This document shows, piece by piece, positions 8,064 to 16,050 of a stretch of DNA of 44,082 bases. The stretch is from a virus. The stretch spans positions 1-44,082 of IMG/VR virus record IMGVR_UViG_3300005613_000123, one strand, 5' to 3'. Numbering within the stretch: position 1 is the stretch's first letter; each line of letters begins with the position of its first letter. Under the pieces are notes generated by a model. That model was not told the origin of the DNA. It made no database searches and worked only from the letters and a program-made list of their open reading frames with translations. A program made the position numbers and the translations under genes.

Positions 8064-8915
8064 ATGTCAAACGCAACTGAAAAGACTGCAATAGCGAATA
8101 TTGGGCTGTTGAGCATAGGCGAAAAAGTCATTACCTCTATTGATTCTGGCAAGCCCAATGCAGTAAAGGTGGCTTCGATATTTGAAGGAGTTGTCAAAGA
8201 ATTGCTAGCAGAGGATTGGTTCTTTAGCAGAAAGCGGGTGAAGTTTGAGGACTTGACGCAAGTTTACAAACTGACTGTTGACACTGCTCCTACACCGTCC
8301 GCTTGGGTTGCAGGTGTTACGCTTACAGGTGCTTCTAGTGCGGTCACTTGTACCGTCATTGAACCTTTATCTGATAAGGTCTATCTCGTAACAGAGCCTT
8401 CTGGCGATTGGACGGACGGTGAGGTTGTAAGCGATGGCACGAACTCTGTGGATACCGCGACTGGCTATCCTGACGACACTGACGCATTAGAACATGGTTC
8501 GTGGATGTATGGATTTAAAAGGCCTACAGACCTGTTATATTTGTTGAAGAATAGCGATCTTGGGTGCGACAGGGTGAACTTCCGATACTCACCAGAAGGG
8601 CAGATCATTTTCACCAACCAAACCGACGCATACTTAAGGTATAATAAATGGATCGGTTACGAGGGAAGTTCGACGGTTAGCGATGTTACTGGAATGCCAG
8701 TATGGTTTCATAGGCTAATATCTGCAAGGTTGGCTTATATTCTTGCACCGAATGTCACAGAGAACCAAAAAAGAGAACAAAAAGCCGAAATAGAATATAA
8801 TGACGCATATCTGACAGCAAGAGAAAAGAACGGTGATAGTTTTTGGTATCAAGACGAATCCAATAACGATTGGGCTTATGGTGCGAATAATGTTATAGAC
8901 GGACTGGTTTATTGA
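8064..8915 (+). CDS. Tail adaptor, T7 gp11-like
   Basis: Protein of 283 aa resembling the T7 gp11 (tail tubular protein A) adaptor family that docks on the portal and carries the nozzle. The N-terminal IANIGLLSIGEKVITSID and helical VVKELLAEDWFFSRKRVKF, and the C-terminal PVWFHRLISARLAYILAP with a final Ala/Tyr-rich helix (YNDAYLTAREKNGDS), follow the family order. A beta-rich insertion at about residues 68-150 makes it longer than the usual ~200 aa. It has no signal peptide, in contrast to its neighbours. It overlaps the fibre gene by 4 bp. Confidence 0.8.
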   Translation: MSNATEKTAIANIGLLSIGEKVITSIDSGKPNAVKVASIFEGVVKELLAEDWFFSRKRVKFEDLTQVYKLTVDTAPTPSAWVAGVTLTGASSAVTCTVIEPLSDKVYLVTEPSGDWTDGEVVSDGTNSVDTATGYPDDTDALEHGSWMYGFKRPTDLLYLLKNSDLGCDRVNFRYSPEGQIIFTNQTDAYLRYNKWIGYEGSSTVSDVTGMPVWFHRLISARLAYILAPNVTENQKREQKAEIEYNDAYLTAREKNGDSFWYQDESNNDWAYGANNVIDGLVY

Positions 8916-10690
8916 TGAAAAAGATTCTTTTACTATTATCGCTACTCTTGTTACTTCTTATTAACCACGCTTCGTCTGACACGAGTGGTACTAAGTACAA
9001 GTTGCGAAGTAACCTGAAAAAAGAGTTAAAGATATCAGGCTCTCTGGCAATGCAGGGTGATCTTGATATGGCTAATTACGACATTCTCAACGGCGGTGAT
9101 GTTGATTTTGACGCAATATCTACAGAGAGTGTAACCGTATCCGATCTTACGCCTACTAGGGTAATCTTTGCCGGTATAGGCGGACTTCTTAGTGATGATG
9201 CTGATTTGGCGTTTATAACCGATACGCTTTCTGTTACGAATCTAACCTCTAGTGGGACGGGTACGTTTGGGCAGATAATAGATAATGGACTTAACGCTTC
9301 GAGCCTTGTATGGACAGACGCATCAAAACAGTTAACCTCAACTCCGTCATGGCCTACGTCAGGTCAGCTTGGCTACTGGTCTAGGACTGCTACAACCCTA
9401 AGCCCTGCAAGTTCAGGCGATGACGTTTCGATTGATGGAGATTTGTTTGTACCTACAGAATTAGGCGGCATTCATGGTCTAGTGCTTGGTGCTAACAAGC
9501 TTGGTTATATGAAGATATTTTCGTCAGACGATATGTATATAGGGAATAGAAACCCAGGCAAAAGTGTAATTTTCGATGTACGTGACTCTGGGAATGTAGG
9601 CCGTGTTCCGTTGAGTTTCAATACAGACTTCCTGAATATAACTCGCACAGGTACAAGTAACGACTCGATAGCTACGACAGCGAGATTGTTTTATCAGTTA
9701 TCCTCTGGCTCCGGTTTAGCTGGTATAGGTTCTGCGTTTTCTATGAGAACACAGGCTGGGGCTGTGACTGGCGTTAATACAGGCTATTTTGGTGGTAGAC
9801 TAGACAATGTTGGAAGTGGTACAGAAATAGGCACGATGACTATTTCACCGGATTACCATAACTCTGCGACCTATTCGTTAGATAGAGAGTTTTCTGTGGC
9901 CTCTGTTGCTGCCGATGAAATTCTGGTTTCGATGACTAAGGGTAATTTAATTGTCACAGATGGCAGGGTCCGTATAGGCGACTCAACATCACCAACTAAT
10001 GAGCTTGAAGTGAACGGGTCAAGCATACTTGGCGATGGTGGGACGACTGATTACACAGAAGTTTCTGCGACTGGAAACGTTACACTTCCTGCTGGTGCGG
10101 CTGGTGCAGGTAGGGCACCTATCAAGTTCCAAGACGGAGTTGCACAAACTACACCTGAAGCTGGAACTATAAATTATTACGACGACAAATTCTGTATCGT
10201 TAATGTGGCCACGTGCAAGGCAATTGACAGAACAAGTGATGTTTTGACAAGCACTGTTGAGGCGGTTAATACAACGACCGAGACAACAATATTTACAGCA
10301 CCAATTGCCGCAAATGCGGTTAGGGCTGGTAACGTGCAGAAGTTTAAGGCTAGCGGTCAAATATCCTCAGTAAGTGCTGCCGACATTTGCACTATACGAA
10401 TTAAGGCCGGTGGAAATACGATATCAACAATAAGCAGCCCCGGAAAGAATTTATCTGATGCTTGTTGGCAAATTGACGCATTTACTACAATAAGAACTAT
10501 TGGTTCTTCGGGCACTGCTGCAACTAATATTAAAATGGAAGCAGAGGACAACACAACTAAATTTTGCTCTGGCAATGTATCAATAGATACCACTGGAGCA
10601 CTAGACATAACCGTAACTGCTCAATGGAATAATGCTAAAGCCGGAAACACTATAAATATCGTACAGGGTTGGTTAGAATATAAAAACTAA
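8912..10690 (+). CDS. Tail fibre-like protein with signal peptide
   Basis: Protein of 592 aa. Residues 1-20 are a strong Sec signal (MMKK followed by a run of Leu and NHA). The mature region has repetitive beta strands resembling phage fibre shafts, with NELEVNGSSILGDGGTTDY and an APIKFQDGVAQTTPEAGTIN stretch typical of fibre or tail-spike repeats. The last ~160 residues form a beta-rich domain with four Cys that may be the receptor-binding tip. It starts inside the adaptor gene end (ATGA overlap). Likely a receptor-binding tail fibre; the exact partner is unknown. Confidence 0.75.
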   Translation: MMKKILLLLSLLLLLLINHASSDTSGTKYKLRSNLKKELKISGSLAMQGDLDMANYDILNGGDVDFDAISTESVTVSDLTPTRVIFAGIGGLLSDDADLAFITDTLSVTNLTSSGTGTFGQIIDNGLNASSLVWTDASKQLTSTPSWPTSGQLGYWSRTATTLSPASSGDDVSIDGDLFVPTELGGIHGLVLGANKLGYMKIFSSDDMYIGNRNPGKSVIFDVRDSGNVGRVPLSFNTDFLNITRTGTSNDSIATTARLFYQLSSGSGLAGIGSAFSMRTQAGAVTGVNTGYFGGRLDNVGSGTEIGTMTISPDYHNSATYSLDREFSVASVAADEILVSMTKGNLIVTDGRVRIGDSTSPTNELEVNGSSILGDGGTTDYTEVSATGNVTLPAGAAGAGRAPIKFQDGVAQTTPEAGTINYYDDKFCIVNVATCKAIDRTSDVLTSTVEAVNTTTETTIFTAPIAANAVRAGNVQKFKASGQISSVSAADICTIRIKAGGNTISTISSPGKNLSDACWQIDAFTTIRTIGSSGTAATNIKMEAEDNTTKFCSGNVSIDTTGALDITVTAQWNNAKAGNTINIVQGWLEYKN

Positions 10691-10701
10691 GGGGCTTGAA
10701 A

Positions 10702-10908
10702 ATGAAACATACAACTTTAATAGTTTGTGCTTTGCTGTTCATTTCAATTGCGATTGGAAGTACAGCAATTGTTGATATGATGGAATATTGGATGACTGAC
10801 GATGAGGTTGTAGACTATAACAAGGATGGGATTGTGAACTTAAAAGATTTTGCTTTGATTGGCAGCTATGGCTGTGATGTGTACGGTTCAGGTACTTATG
10901 GTAATTAA
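10702..10908 (+). CDS. Short secreted dockerin-like protein
   Basis: Protein of 68 aa starting at the ATG after the fibre gene; an in-frame TTG lies 2 codons upstream. Residues 1-22 are a Sec signal ending STA. The mature part contains DYNKDGIVNLKDFALIGSYG, which matches one calcium-binding half of a type I dockerin repeat (D-x-N-x-D-G-x-V/I-N-x-x-D). A full dockerin has two halves, so this is a single-repeat form. It is placed between fibre and tailspike genes and may tether a virion part or the host surface. This class is common in planctomycete and clostridial exoproteins, rare in phages. Confidence 0.7.
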   Translation: MKHTTLIVCALLFISIAIGSTAIVDMMEYWMTDDEVVDYNKDGIVNLKDFALIGSYGCDVYGSGTYGN

Positions 10909-10927
10909 ATTTAAAAAGGAAAGAAAC

Positions 10928-12655
10928 ATGAAAAAGTTAATTGTAATCTTGGTTTTATTTTGTAGCACTACGGTTTTTGGTGCGGCTCTTTACACACTGC
11001 CGTCGGTTGGCGACATAAACACTTGGGGAACTAATCTCAATAATTATCTCAACTCAACTAAAGAAGGGGTAACTGTTGCAGAGTATGGTGCTACTGGCGA
11101 TGGCGTTACGGACGACACTGCCGCTATTAACTTAGCACTTGCAGTAGGAGGTAATGTAATATTCAGTTCATACGGCAGTGACACGTACCTTGTTAATAGT
11201 GCTGATCTAGTTATACCTTCCAATACTTCTTTATATATTGATGCTGGTGTAACTTTGAAACTTGACGGCACACGCATTAGGGCTATTGACGCTGACAATG
11301 TGGGGATATATGGACCCGGAGCCATCCAAGCACTTAATATACCTACCACAGATGCGTTCCCTACAGGTGATTACACATGGGCAATTATGGGCGTTATAAA
11401 CTTTGGCTCAACCACAGGCGTCATTGCTACTGCTTCTGATGGACTTACTATCGATTGTATTGAGTTTTATGCTGACGGAGACGATACGCATGACGGAACA
11501 CAACGGAATAACCGGACAGAGGGTATTGTGTGTGTAAATGCGAACAATATACGTATTAGAAATTGCAATATACATCATTTTGAAAGTGAGTGTATCAACC
11601 TAAACAATGGAGGCGTAACAACCGGAACCGTTAACTACGGCCAGTGGGTTCATAACAACTATATTCACGACTTTGGGCATGATGGAATTTCTACACAACA
11701 GTATCGGCAAGAGGACGCATTCTTTTATGACAATTTCTTATATGATGGGTTTACTGCTATTGAGGGATTGGTTGGTGTTTATAATGGAAATATAATCGAT
11801 ACTATGGCTGCCGGTGGGTTTGCTTTAGGAGGTAATGTTGTTATTGCTGGATTGACAATAACTAACAATACGATAGTCAATATTGGAACAATTGGTATTA
11901 GTTACGAAAATACAATTCCACCAATAGAGGCTACATCGGGTCCAATTACAATACAGGGCAATAGGCTTGAGGGAATTGGAAGTGTTGGCGTTTATGTACG
12001 CTATCTGAAAGATATAACTGTTACAGACAATATAATAGTAGACGCCGGAAGTACGGCATTTGCTATACTTGATTGTGATCGCGGTTTAATTGCAAATAAT
12101 GTATGTGCTGGCAGAGGTACTGCTACAGTTGGAATTCAAGGGAACGCAACAAATACAAATGTAAAGTTCTTTAATAATTTCGCTCATAGCGATATAACTA
12201 CTCCTTATGCCACCCACGAACGAGAGGCAACCGACACAATAACACTTTCTAATGCAGATATTAAGGCGTTAGCTACAGGTACAGGCAAGACCCTCATAGC
12301 AGCTCAAGGTGCTGGTTATATAACCGAAGTAACCTCAGTTGTATTGTTTCTTGATTACGGTTCAGAGGTATTGGCAGAACCTTCTGCACCTGATGACATT
12401 GCAATTAACTATGATGGTGTAACTGGTGGCCAGATTGCAACTCAAGATTCCACTGGGTTCATTACCTCAAATGCTGATGCTATTATGATTATTCCGCAAG
12501 CCGCAATAAGTGCGGCAACAGCAGTAACAGCCGCCGCGAATGTCAATAAGACTGTAAACCTGATAAACACAGGCAGTAATTATACTGGCAATGCGTCAGC
12601 AGATACAACAATGACAGTTAAAATATCTTATAAGGTTCACTACACAGGACTATAA
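10928..12655 (+). CDS. Pectate-lyase-like tailspike with signal peptide
   Basis: Protein of 575 aa from the ATG that follows an AAAGGAAAGAA site. Residues 1-18/19 are a signal peptide (KKLIVILVLFCSTTVFG). The mature start contains VAEYGATGDGVTDDTAAINLAL (about residues 46-67), the hallmark N-terminal motif of the pectate-lyase superfamily used by many phage tailspikes, followed by a parallel beta-helix with many NN-turns (RNCNIHHFES, NNTIVNIG) and a C-terminal beta domain of about 130 residues. It likely binds or degrades a host surface polysaccharide. Catalytic residues cannot be named from sequence alone. Confidence 0.8.
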   Translation: MKKLIVILVLFCSTTVFGAALYTLPSVGDINTWGTNLNNYLNSTKEGVTVAEYGATGDGVTDDTAAINLALAVGGNVIFSSYGSDTYLVNSADLVIPSNTSLYIDAGVTLKLDGTRIRAIDADNVGIYGPGAIQALNIPTTDAFPTGDYTWAIMGVINFGSTTGVIATASDGLTIDCIEFYADGDDTHDGTQRNNRTEGIVCVNANNIRIRNCNIHHFESECINLNNGGVTTGTVNYGQWVHNNYIHDFGHDGISTQQYRQEDAFFYDNFLYDGFTAIEGLVGVYNGNIIDTMAAGGFALGGNVVIAGLTITNNTIVNIGTIGISYENTIPPIEATSGPITIQGNRLEGIGSVGVYVRYLKDITVTDNIIVDAGSTAFAILDCDRGLIANNVCAGRGTATVGIQGNATNTNVKFFNNFAHSDITTPYATHEREATDTITLSNADIKALATGTGKTLIAAQGAGYITEVTSVVLFLDYGSEVLAEPSAPDDIAINYDGVTGGQIATQDSTGFITSNADAIMIIPQAAISAATAVTAAANVNKTVNLINTGSNYTGNASADTTMTVKISYKVHYTGL

Positions 12656-15087
12656 TGATTAAAAAACTATTACTAATATTACTATTTCTCATTCTATGTC
12701 AAGTCGGCTTCTCTGCGTACCTGAATACTGCTTTCAATTCAGGTGAGTTAAGCCCCTTGCTTAGATATAGGGTTGATCTAGATAAAAAGTATCTCGGTGT
12801 CGAGACGATGGAGAACTTCTTTGTCAAGCCGCAAGGAACCGCAATGCGGAGAGCAGGTACGTTTTATGTTGATGTGGCTGCTGGGGTGTCACACCTTGTT
12901 TCTTTTGAAAGTTCTACCGATGATGCGTATATATTAGAGTTTTCAGATAGCCTTATTAGATATTACCGTTGCGTTTCGGGCGTTGCAGGTCAAATACTCG
13001 ACGATTCTGGTGCTACATACGAAATAACTACAGTCTATGATGAAGACCAAATATCAGAAATACAATATGTTCAGTTGAACGACGTAATGTATATCGTCCA
13101 TCCTGATGATCCGCCACAAAAGCTTATTAGGATCGACCATGACGAATGGACAATAGCCGACGTTGGATGGGAATGGGGGCCGTTCTTAGATCAGAACACT
13201 ACGACAACAACCATAACACCGTCGGCAACCACAGGTGAGATAACGTTGACCGCATCGGCTGCTACGTTTACCGCAGACAATGTCGGTTCTTTGTGGAAGA
13301 TAATCGAAAAATCTGCCAACTCTTACACGTCTGGTAATATCGCATCAAACACAAGTAGCTCAAACGTTGCTATTGAAGGTGATGGGTTGCTGACACTAGA
13401 GGGGACGTGGACAGGTCTTATGACGCTGGAAAAGAGCGTTGTTGATGCCGACTCGTGGGAACCTGTATACCCAAAGCTCAATGGCGACGCCCCCAATATT
13501 GAGTATTCTTTTAGTGAGTCTGATGCTGGTTATGAGTATCGCGTCACAATGACTGACAGAACATCTGGAAGTTGCGATTATACTTTAACAGCATACAACT
13601 CTGATGTTTCTGGGTACGTTGAAATTACGGCTTTTACCAGCACAACATCCGTAACTGCTACGGTAACGAGTACGCTTGCTGGTACTGCTGCGACAACTAA
13701 ATGGGCTGAGGGTGCATGGAGTCCTCGTAGGGGTTATCCAAGGGCTATTTGTATTTACCAAAACAGATTATGTCTTGCAGGTACAACTTACCAGCCTAAC
13801 GGATTTTGGGCAAGTGCTTCTGCTGATCCAGAGAGCATGAGAGAGTCTACGCTAGATAATGGTGCAATTGCCTACGAAGTTAGTGCAACAAAGCAAAATC
13901 CTATTTTATGGCTTCAGGATAAAAACGGAGTTATCGCAGGTACTACTGGCTCAGTTATAAGAATATTTAGTCAATCAAATACGTCTGTGTTGACCGCATC
14001 AACTATAGGTTCTGAAAGACAGGCTGAGGCTGGAAGTGCCGATATGAAGCCAGCTTTAGTAGGCGATTCTATTGTGTTCGTTGACCGCAACAGACGTAAG
14101 GTTCGTGATATGATATACGACCTGCAAAGCGATGGTTTCGTATCTCCTGAACTTACCGTAATGGCAGAGCATATAACGTCTCCAAGTCTTATAGACATAG
14201 CCGTACAGAACCGTCCTGATAACATTGTGTGGTTTGTCAGGAGTGATGGACAGCTTGTATCATTGACATATAATCGAAATGAGGGTGTAGTTGCTTGGGC
14301 AAGGCATATAACGGATGGAAAGTTTGAATCTGTAGCCGTCATACCTGGTACTGATGAAGATCAAGTATGGTTTGTGGTGAAGCGTACAATAAACAGTGGT
14401 GAGGTTAGATATATCGAGCAAATGCAACCTCAAGACTGGGGAACTGATATAGATAATTCTTGGTTCGTTGATTCCGGTTCAACTTATTCTGGTATTTTAA
14501 CTGACACAATAACAGGACTTGATTATTTAAACGGCAAAACTGTTCAGTTGGTAAGTATTAAAGGTGATGAATATTCATTAACTTCAACAAGCGATGTTTC
14601 TTATGGCTCTGGTGCGTATGGGTCTGGTGTTTATCCCGGCTACACATCAACAGATGCGTCATTTACAGAAGTGACTGTAGTTGGAGGTGAGATTGATTTT
14701 TCAGACGCCAATATCAAAGTGAATCGTGCGATAGTTGGCTTGCCGTATACGTCTACTTTTTTATCTTTTCCTATAGAAGTTCAGACTCAAAGCGGATTTT
14801 CCATTGGGTATAAGAAAAAAATATATGAAATTGATGGTTGTTTTTACAGAACGATGGCCGGGCAGTATGGACTAAAAGAACAGTTCACAGAACCTACAAT
14901 GTACGATATCATGTTCTCTGAATGGCCTGACACTACTAATGGTTCAAATGATCCTTATACTGGCATGATACGGTTAGAAGTTGACGGTGGTTGGTCTGAC
15001 GAAGTTCAGATTAAGTTCTTGCAATCTGACCCTTATCCGTTTAATATAACTGCTGTTCAGTCGAAAGTTGAGGTTTCGCAGGATTAA
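12655..15087 (+). CDS. Tail nozzle, T7 gp12-like, with signal peptide
   Basis: Protein of 810 aa in the size class of T7 gp12 (tail tubular protein B). The conserved start of that family, here LNTAFNSGELSPLLRYRVD with NFFVKPQGTAMRRAGT, begins at about residue 23. In front of it stands a Sec signal (MIKK, Leu-rich core, GFSA). Later stretches RRGYPRAICIYQNRLCLAGT and PNGFWASASADPES are typical of the nozzle beta-propeller. It starts in a TAATG overlap with the tailspike gene and overlaps the GNAT-like gene by 20 bp. The nozzle forms the tail tip, so a signal peptide on it is unexpected. Confidence 0.85.
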   Translation: MIKKLLLILLFLILCQVGFSAYLNTAFNSGELSPLLRYRVDLDKKYLGVETMENFFVKPQGTAMRRAGTFYVDVAAGVSHLVSFESSTDDAYILEFSDSLIRYYRCVSGVAGQILDDSGATYEITTVYDEDQISEIQYVQLNDVMYIVHPDDPPQKLIRIDHDEWTIADVGWEWGPFLDQNTTTTTITPSATTGEITLTASAATFTADNVGSLWKIIEKSANSYTSGNIASNTSSSNVAIEGDGLLTLEGTWTGLMTLEKSVVDADSWEPVYPKLNGDAPNIEYSFSESDAGYEYRVTMTDRTSGSCDYTLTAYNSDVSGYVEITAFTSTTSVTATVTSTLAGTAATTKWAEGAWSPRRGYPRAICIYQNRLCLAGTTYQPNGFWASASADPESMRESTLDNGAIAYEVSATKQNPILWLQDKNGVIAGTTGSVIRIFSQSNTSVLTASTIGSERQAEAGSADMKPALVGDSIVFVDRNRRKVRDMIYDLQSDGFVSPELTVMAEHITSPSLIDIAVQNRPDNIVWFVRSDGQLVSLTYNRNEGVVAWARHITDGKFESVAVIPGTDEDQVWFVVKRTINSGEVRYIEQMQPQDWGTDIDNSWFVDSGSTYSGILTDTITGLDYLNGKTVQLVSIKGDEYSLTSTSDVSYGSGAYGSGVYPGYTSTDASFTEVTVVGGEIDFSDANIKVNRAIVGLPYTSTFLSFPIEVQTQSGFSIGYKKKIYEIDGCFYRTMAGQYGLKEQFTEPTMYDIMFSEWPDTTNGSNDPYTGMIRLEVDGGWSDEVQIKFLQSDPYPFNITAVQSKVEVSQD

Positions 15088-15520
15088 GCAAATAAATAAA
15101 CCAATAACAAGAGAAATGACAGCCGATGATATCCCATGCCTAGTGCTTGAGCAAGAATCACTTAGGGATGTCTACTATGAATACTTTGATGAAGGTAGGG
15201 GTCCAGCTTGGGTTCTTGAGGATGAAAGCGGAATTATAGCTTGTTTCGGAGCCACTATTCTATGGCCCGGAGTTTGTGAGGTTTGGTTTAGCTTAGTCAG
15301 AGCAGACAAGAGTATTTCGGTTATTAGGAATGCAAAGAAATTTCTTGAAGAACAGGGAGAACGGTTCGGGGTCAAAAGGTTTCAGGCGGCGGTTAATGTG
15401 AACAATAAAACAAGCATTAAATTTGTAGAGTTCTTCGGGTTTAAAAATGAAACACCAAAAGGCATGAAAAGTTATTTACCTGACGGAAGTACAGCTTATT
15501 TATTTTCAAGGATTTTATAA
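15068..15520 (+). CDS. GNAT-fold protein, T7 gp13-like position
   Basis: Protein of 150 aa read from TTG inside the end of the nozzle gene. The TTG start is preferred because it keeps the first beta strand (KPITREMTADDIPCL) expected of a GNAT acetyltransferase fold; the next ATG at 15116 would remove it. Further strands and an RFQAAVNVNNKTSIKFVEFFGF segment fit the acetyl-CoA-fold C-terminal half. Proteins of this fold occur after the nozzle gene in T7-like phages as gp13-type proteins. Enzyme activity is uncertain since the usual Q/RxxGxG/A loop is not clear. Confidence 0.7.
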   Translation: MRFRRIKQINKPITREMTADDIPCLVLEQESLRDVYYEYFDEGRGPAWVLEDESGIIACFGATILWPGVCEVWFSLVRADKSISVIRNAKKFLEEQGERFGVKRFQAAVNVNNKTSIKFVEFFGFKNETPKGMKSYLPDGSTAYLFSRIL

Positions 15521-16035
15521 TGGCGTTAGCAACAATGGCACTTGCCGGTACTGGTTTAGCCTTGCAATATAAGCAGACCTTAGACGAAGGTAAGGAAACT
15601 GCTAAATTAGCTAAAATACAGCAACAGCAGATAGATGCACAGGCGAAGTCTGTTCAAGAGGCTGGACAGCTAGAATCGAGAGAAAAACGCAAACAGGCTA
15701 AACGTGCACAAGCGTCACAGATAGCACAGATGGCAGCAAACGGTGGTGCTATAACAGGTTCTAACCTGTCGTTATTAGCTAACACTTCAAGGGAATTTGA
15801 GGCCGATGCTTTAGTAATATCCCGCAACTATGGAGTCAAGGCTATGGAACTAAGGAACAAAGGTGCGTTGGTAAGGTATCAGGGCAGACTTGCTAGAAGA
15901 AGCTCAAGGATAAGAGGTGCTACTAATCTTGCTAAGGGAATTGGAACTATGGCATTGGCGGGTGGATTTAGTGCCGGCGGTGGTGGTCAAGCAACTACAG
16001 TGCCAAGCCAAACAGGTGGATACCGCATACAATAA
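15520..16035 (+). CDS. Internal virion protein, T7 gp14-like
   Basis: Protein of 171 aa: hydrophobic Ala/Gly-rich N-terminus (ALATMALAGTGLALQ), a long Gln/Lys/Ala-rich helical middle, a second Gly/Ala-rich segment near the C-terminus and no charged globular domain. This layout and the position after the gp13-like gene match T7 gp14-type ejection proteins, which leave the capsid and form an outer-membrane pore during DNA entry. Start and previous stop overlap (TAATG). Confidence 0.75.
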   Translation: MALATMALAGTGLALQYKQTLDEGKETAKLAKIQQQQIDAQAKSVQEAGQLESREKRKQAKRAQASQIAQMAANGGAITGSNLSLLANTSREFEADALVISRNYGVKAMELRNKGALVRYQGRLARRSSRIRGATNLAKGIGTMALAGGFSAGGGGQATTVPSQTGGYRIQ

Positions 16036-16050
16036 CTAAGGAAATAGATT

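Noticed and set aside
5530-12655. Diversity-generating retroelement, prompted by the Bbp16-like cement protein and fibre
   Set aside because: No reverse transcriptase, and no template/variable repeat pair was noticed near the fibre genes.
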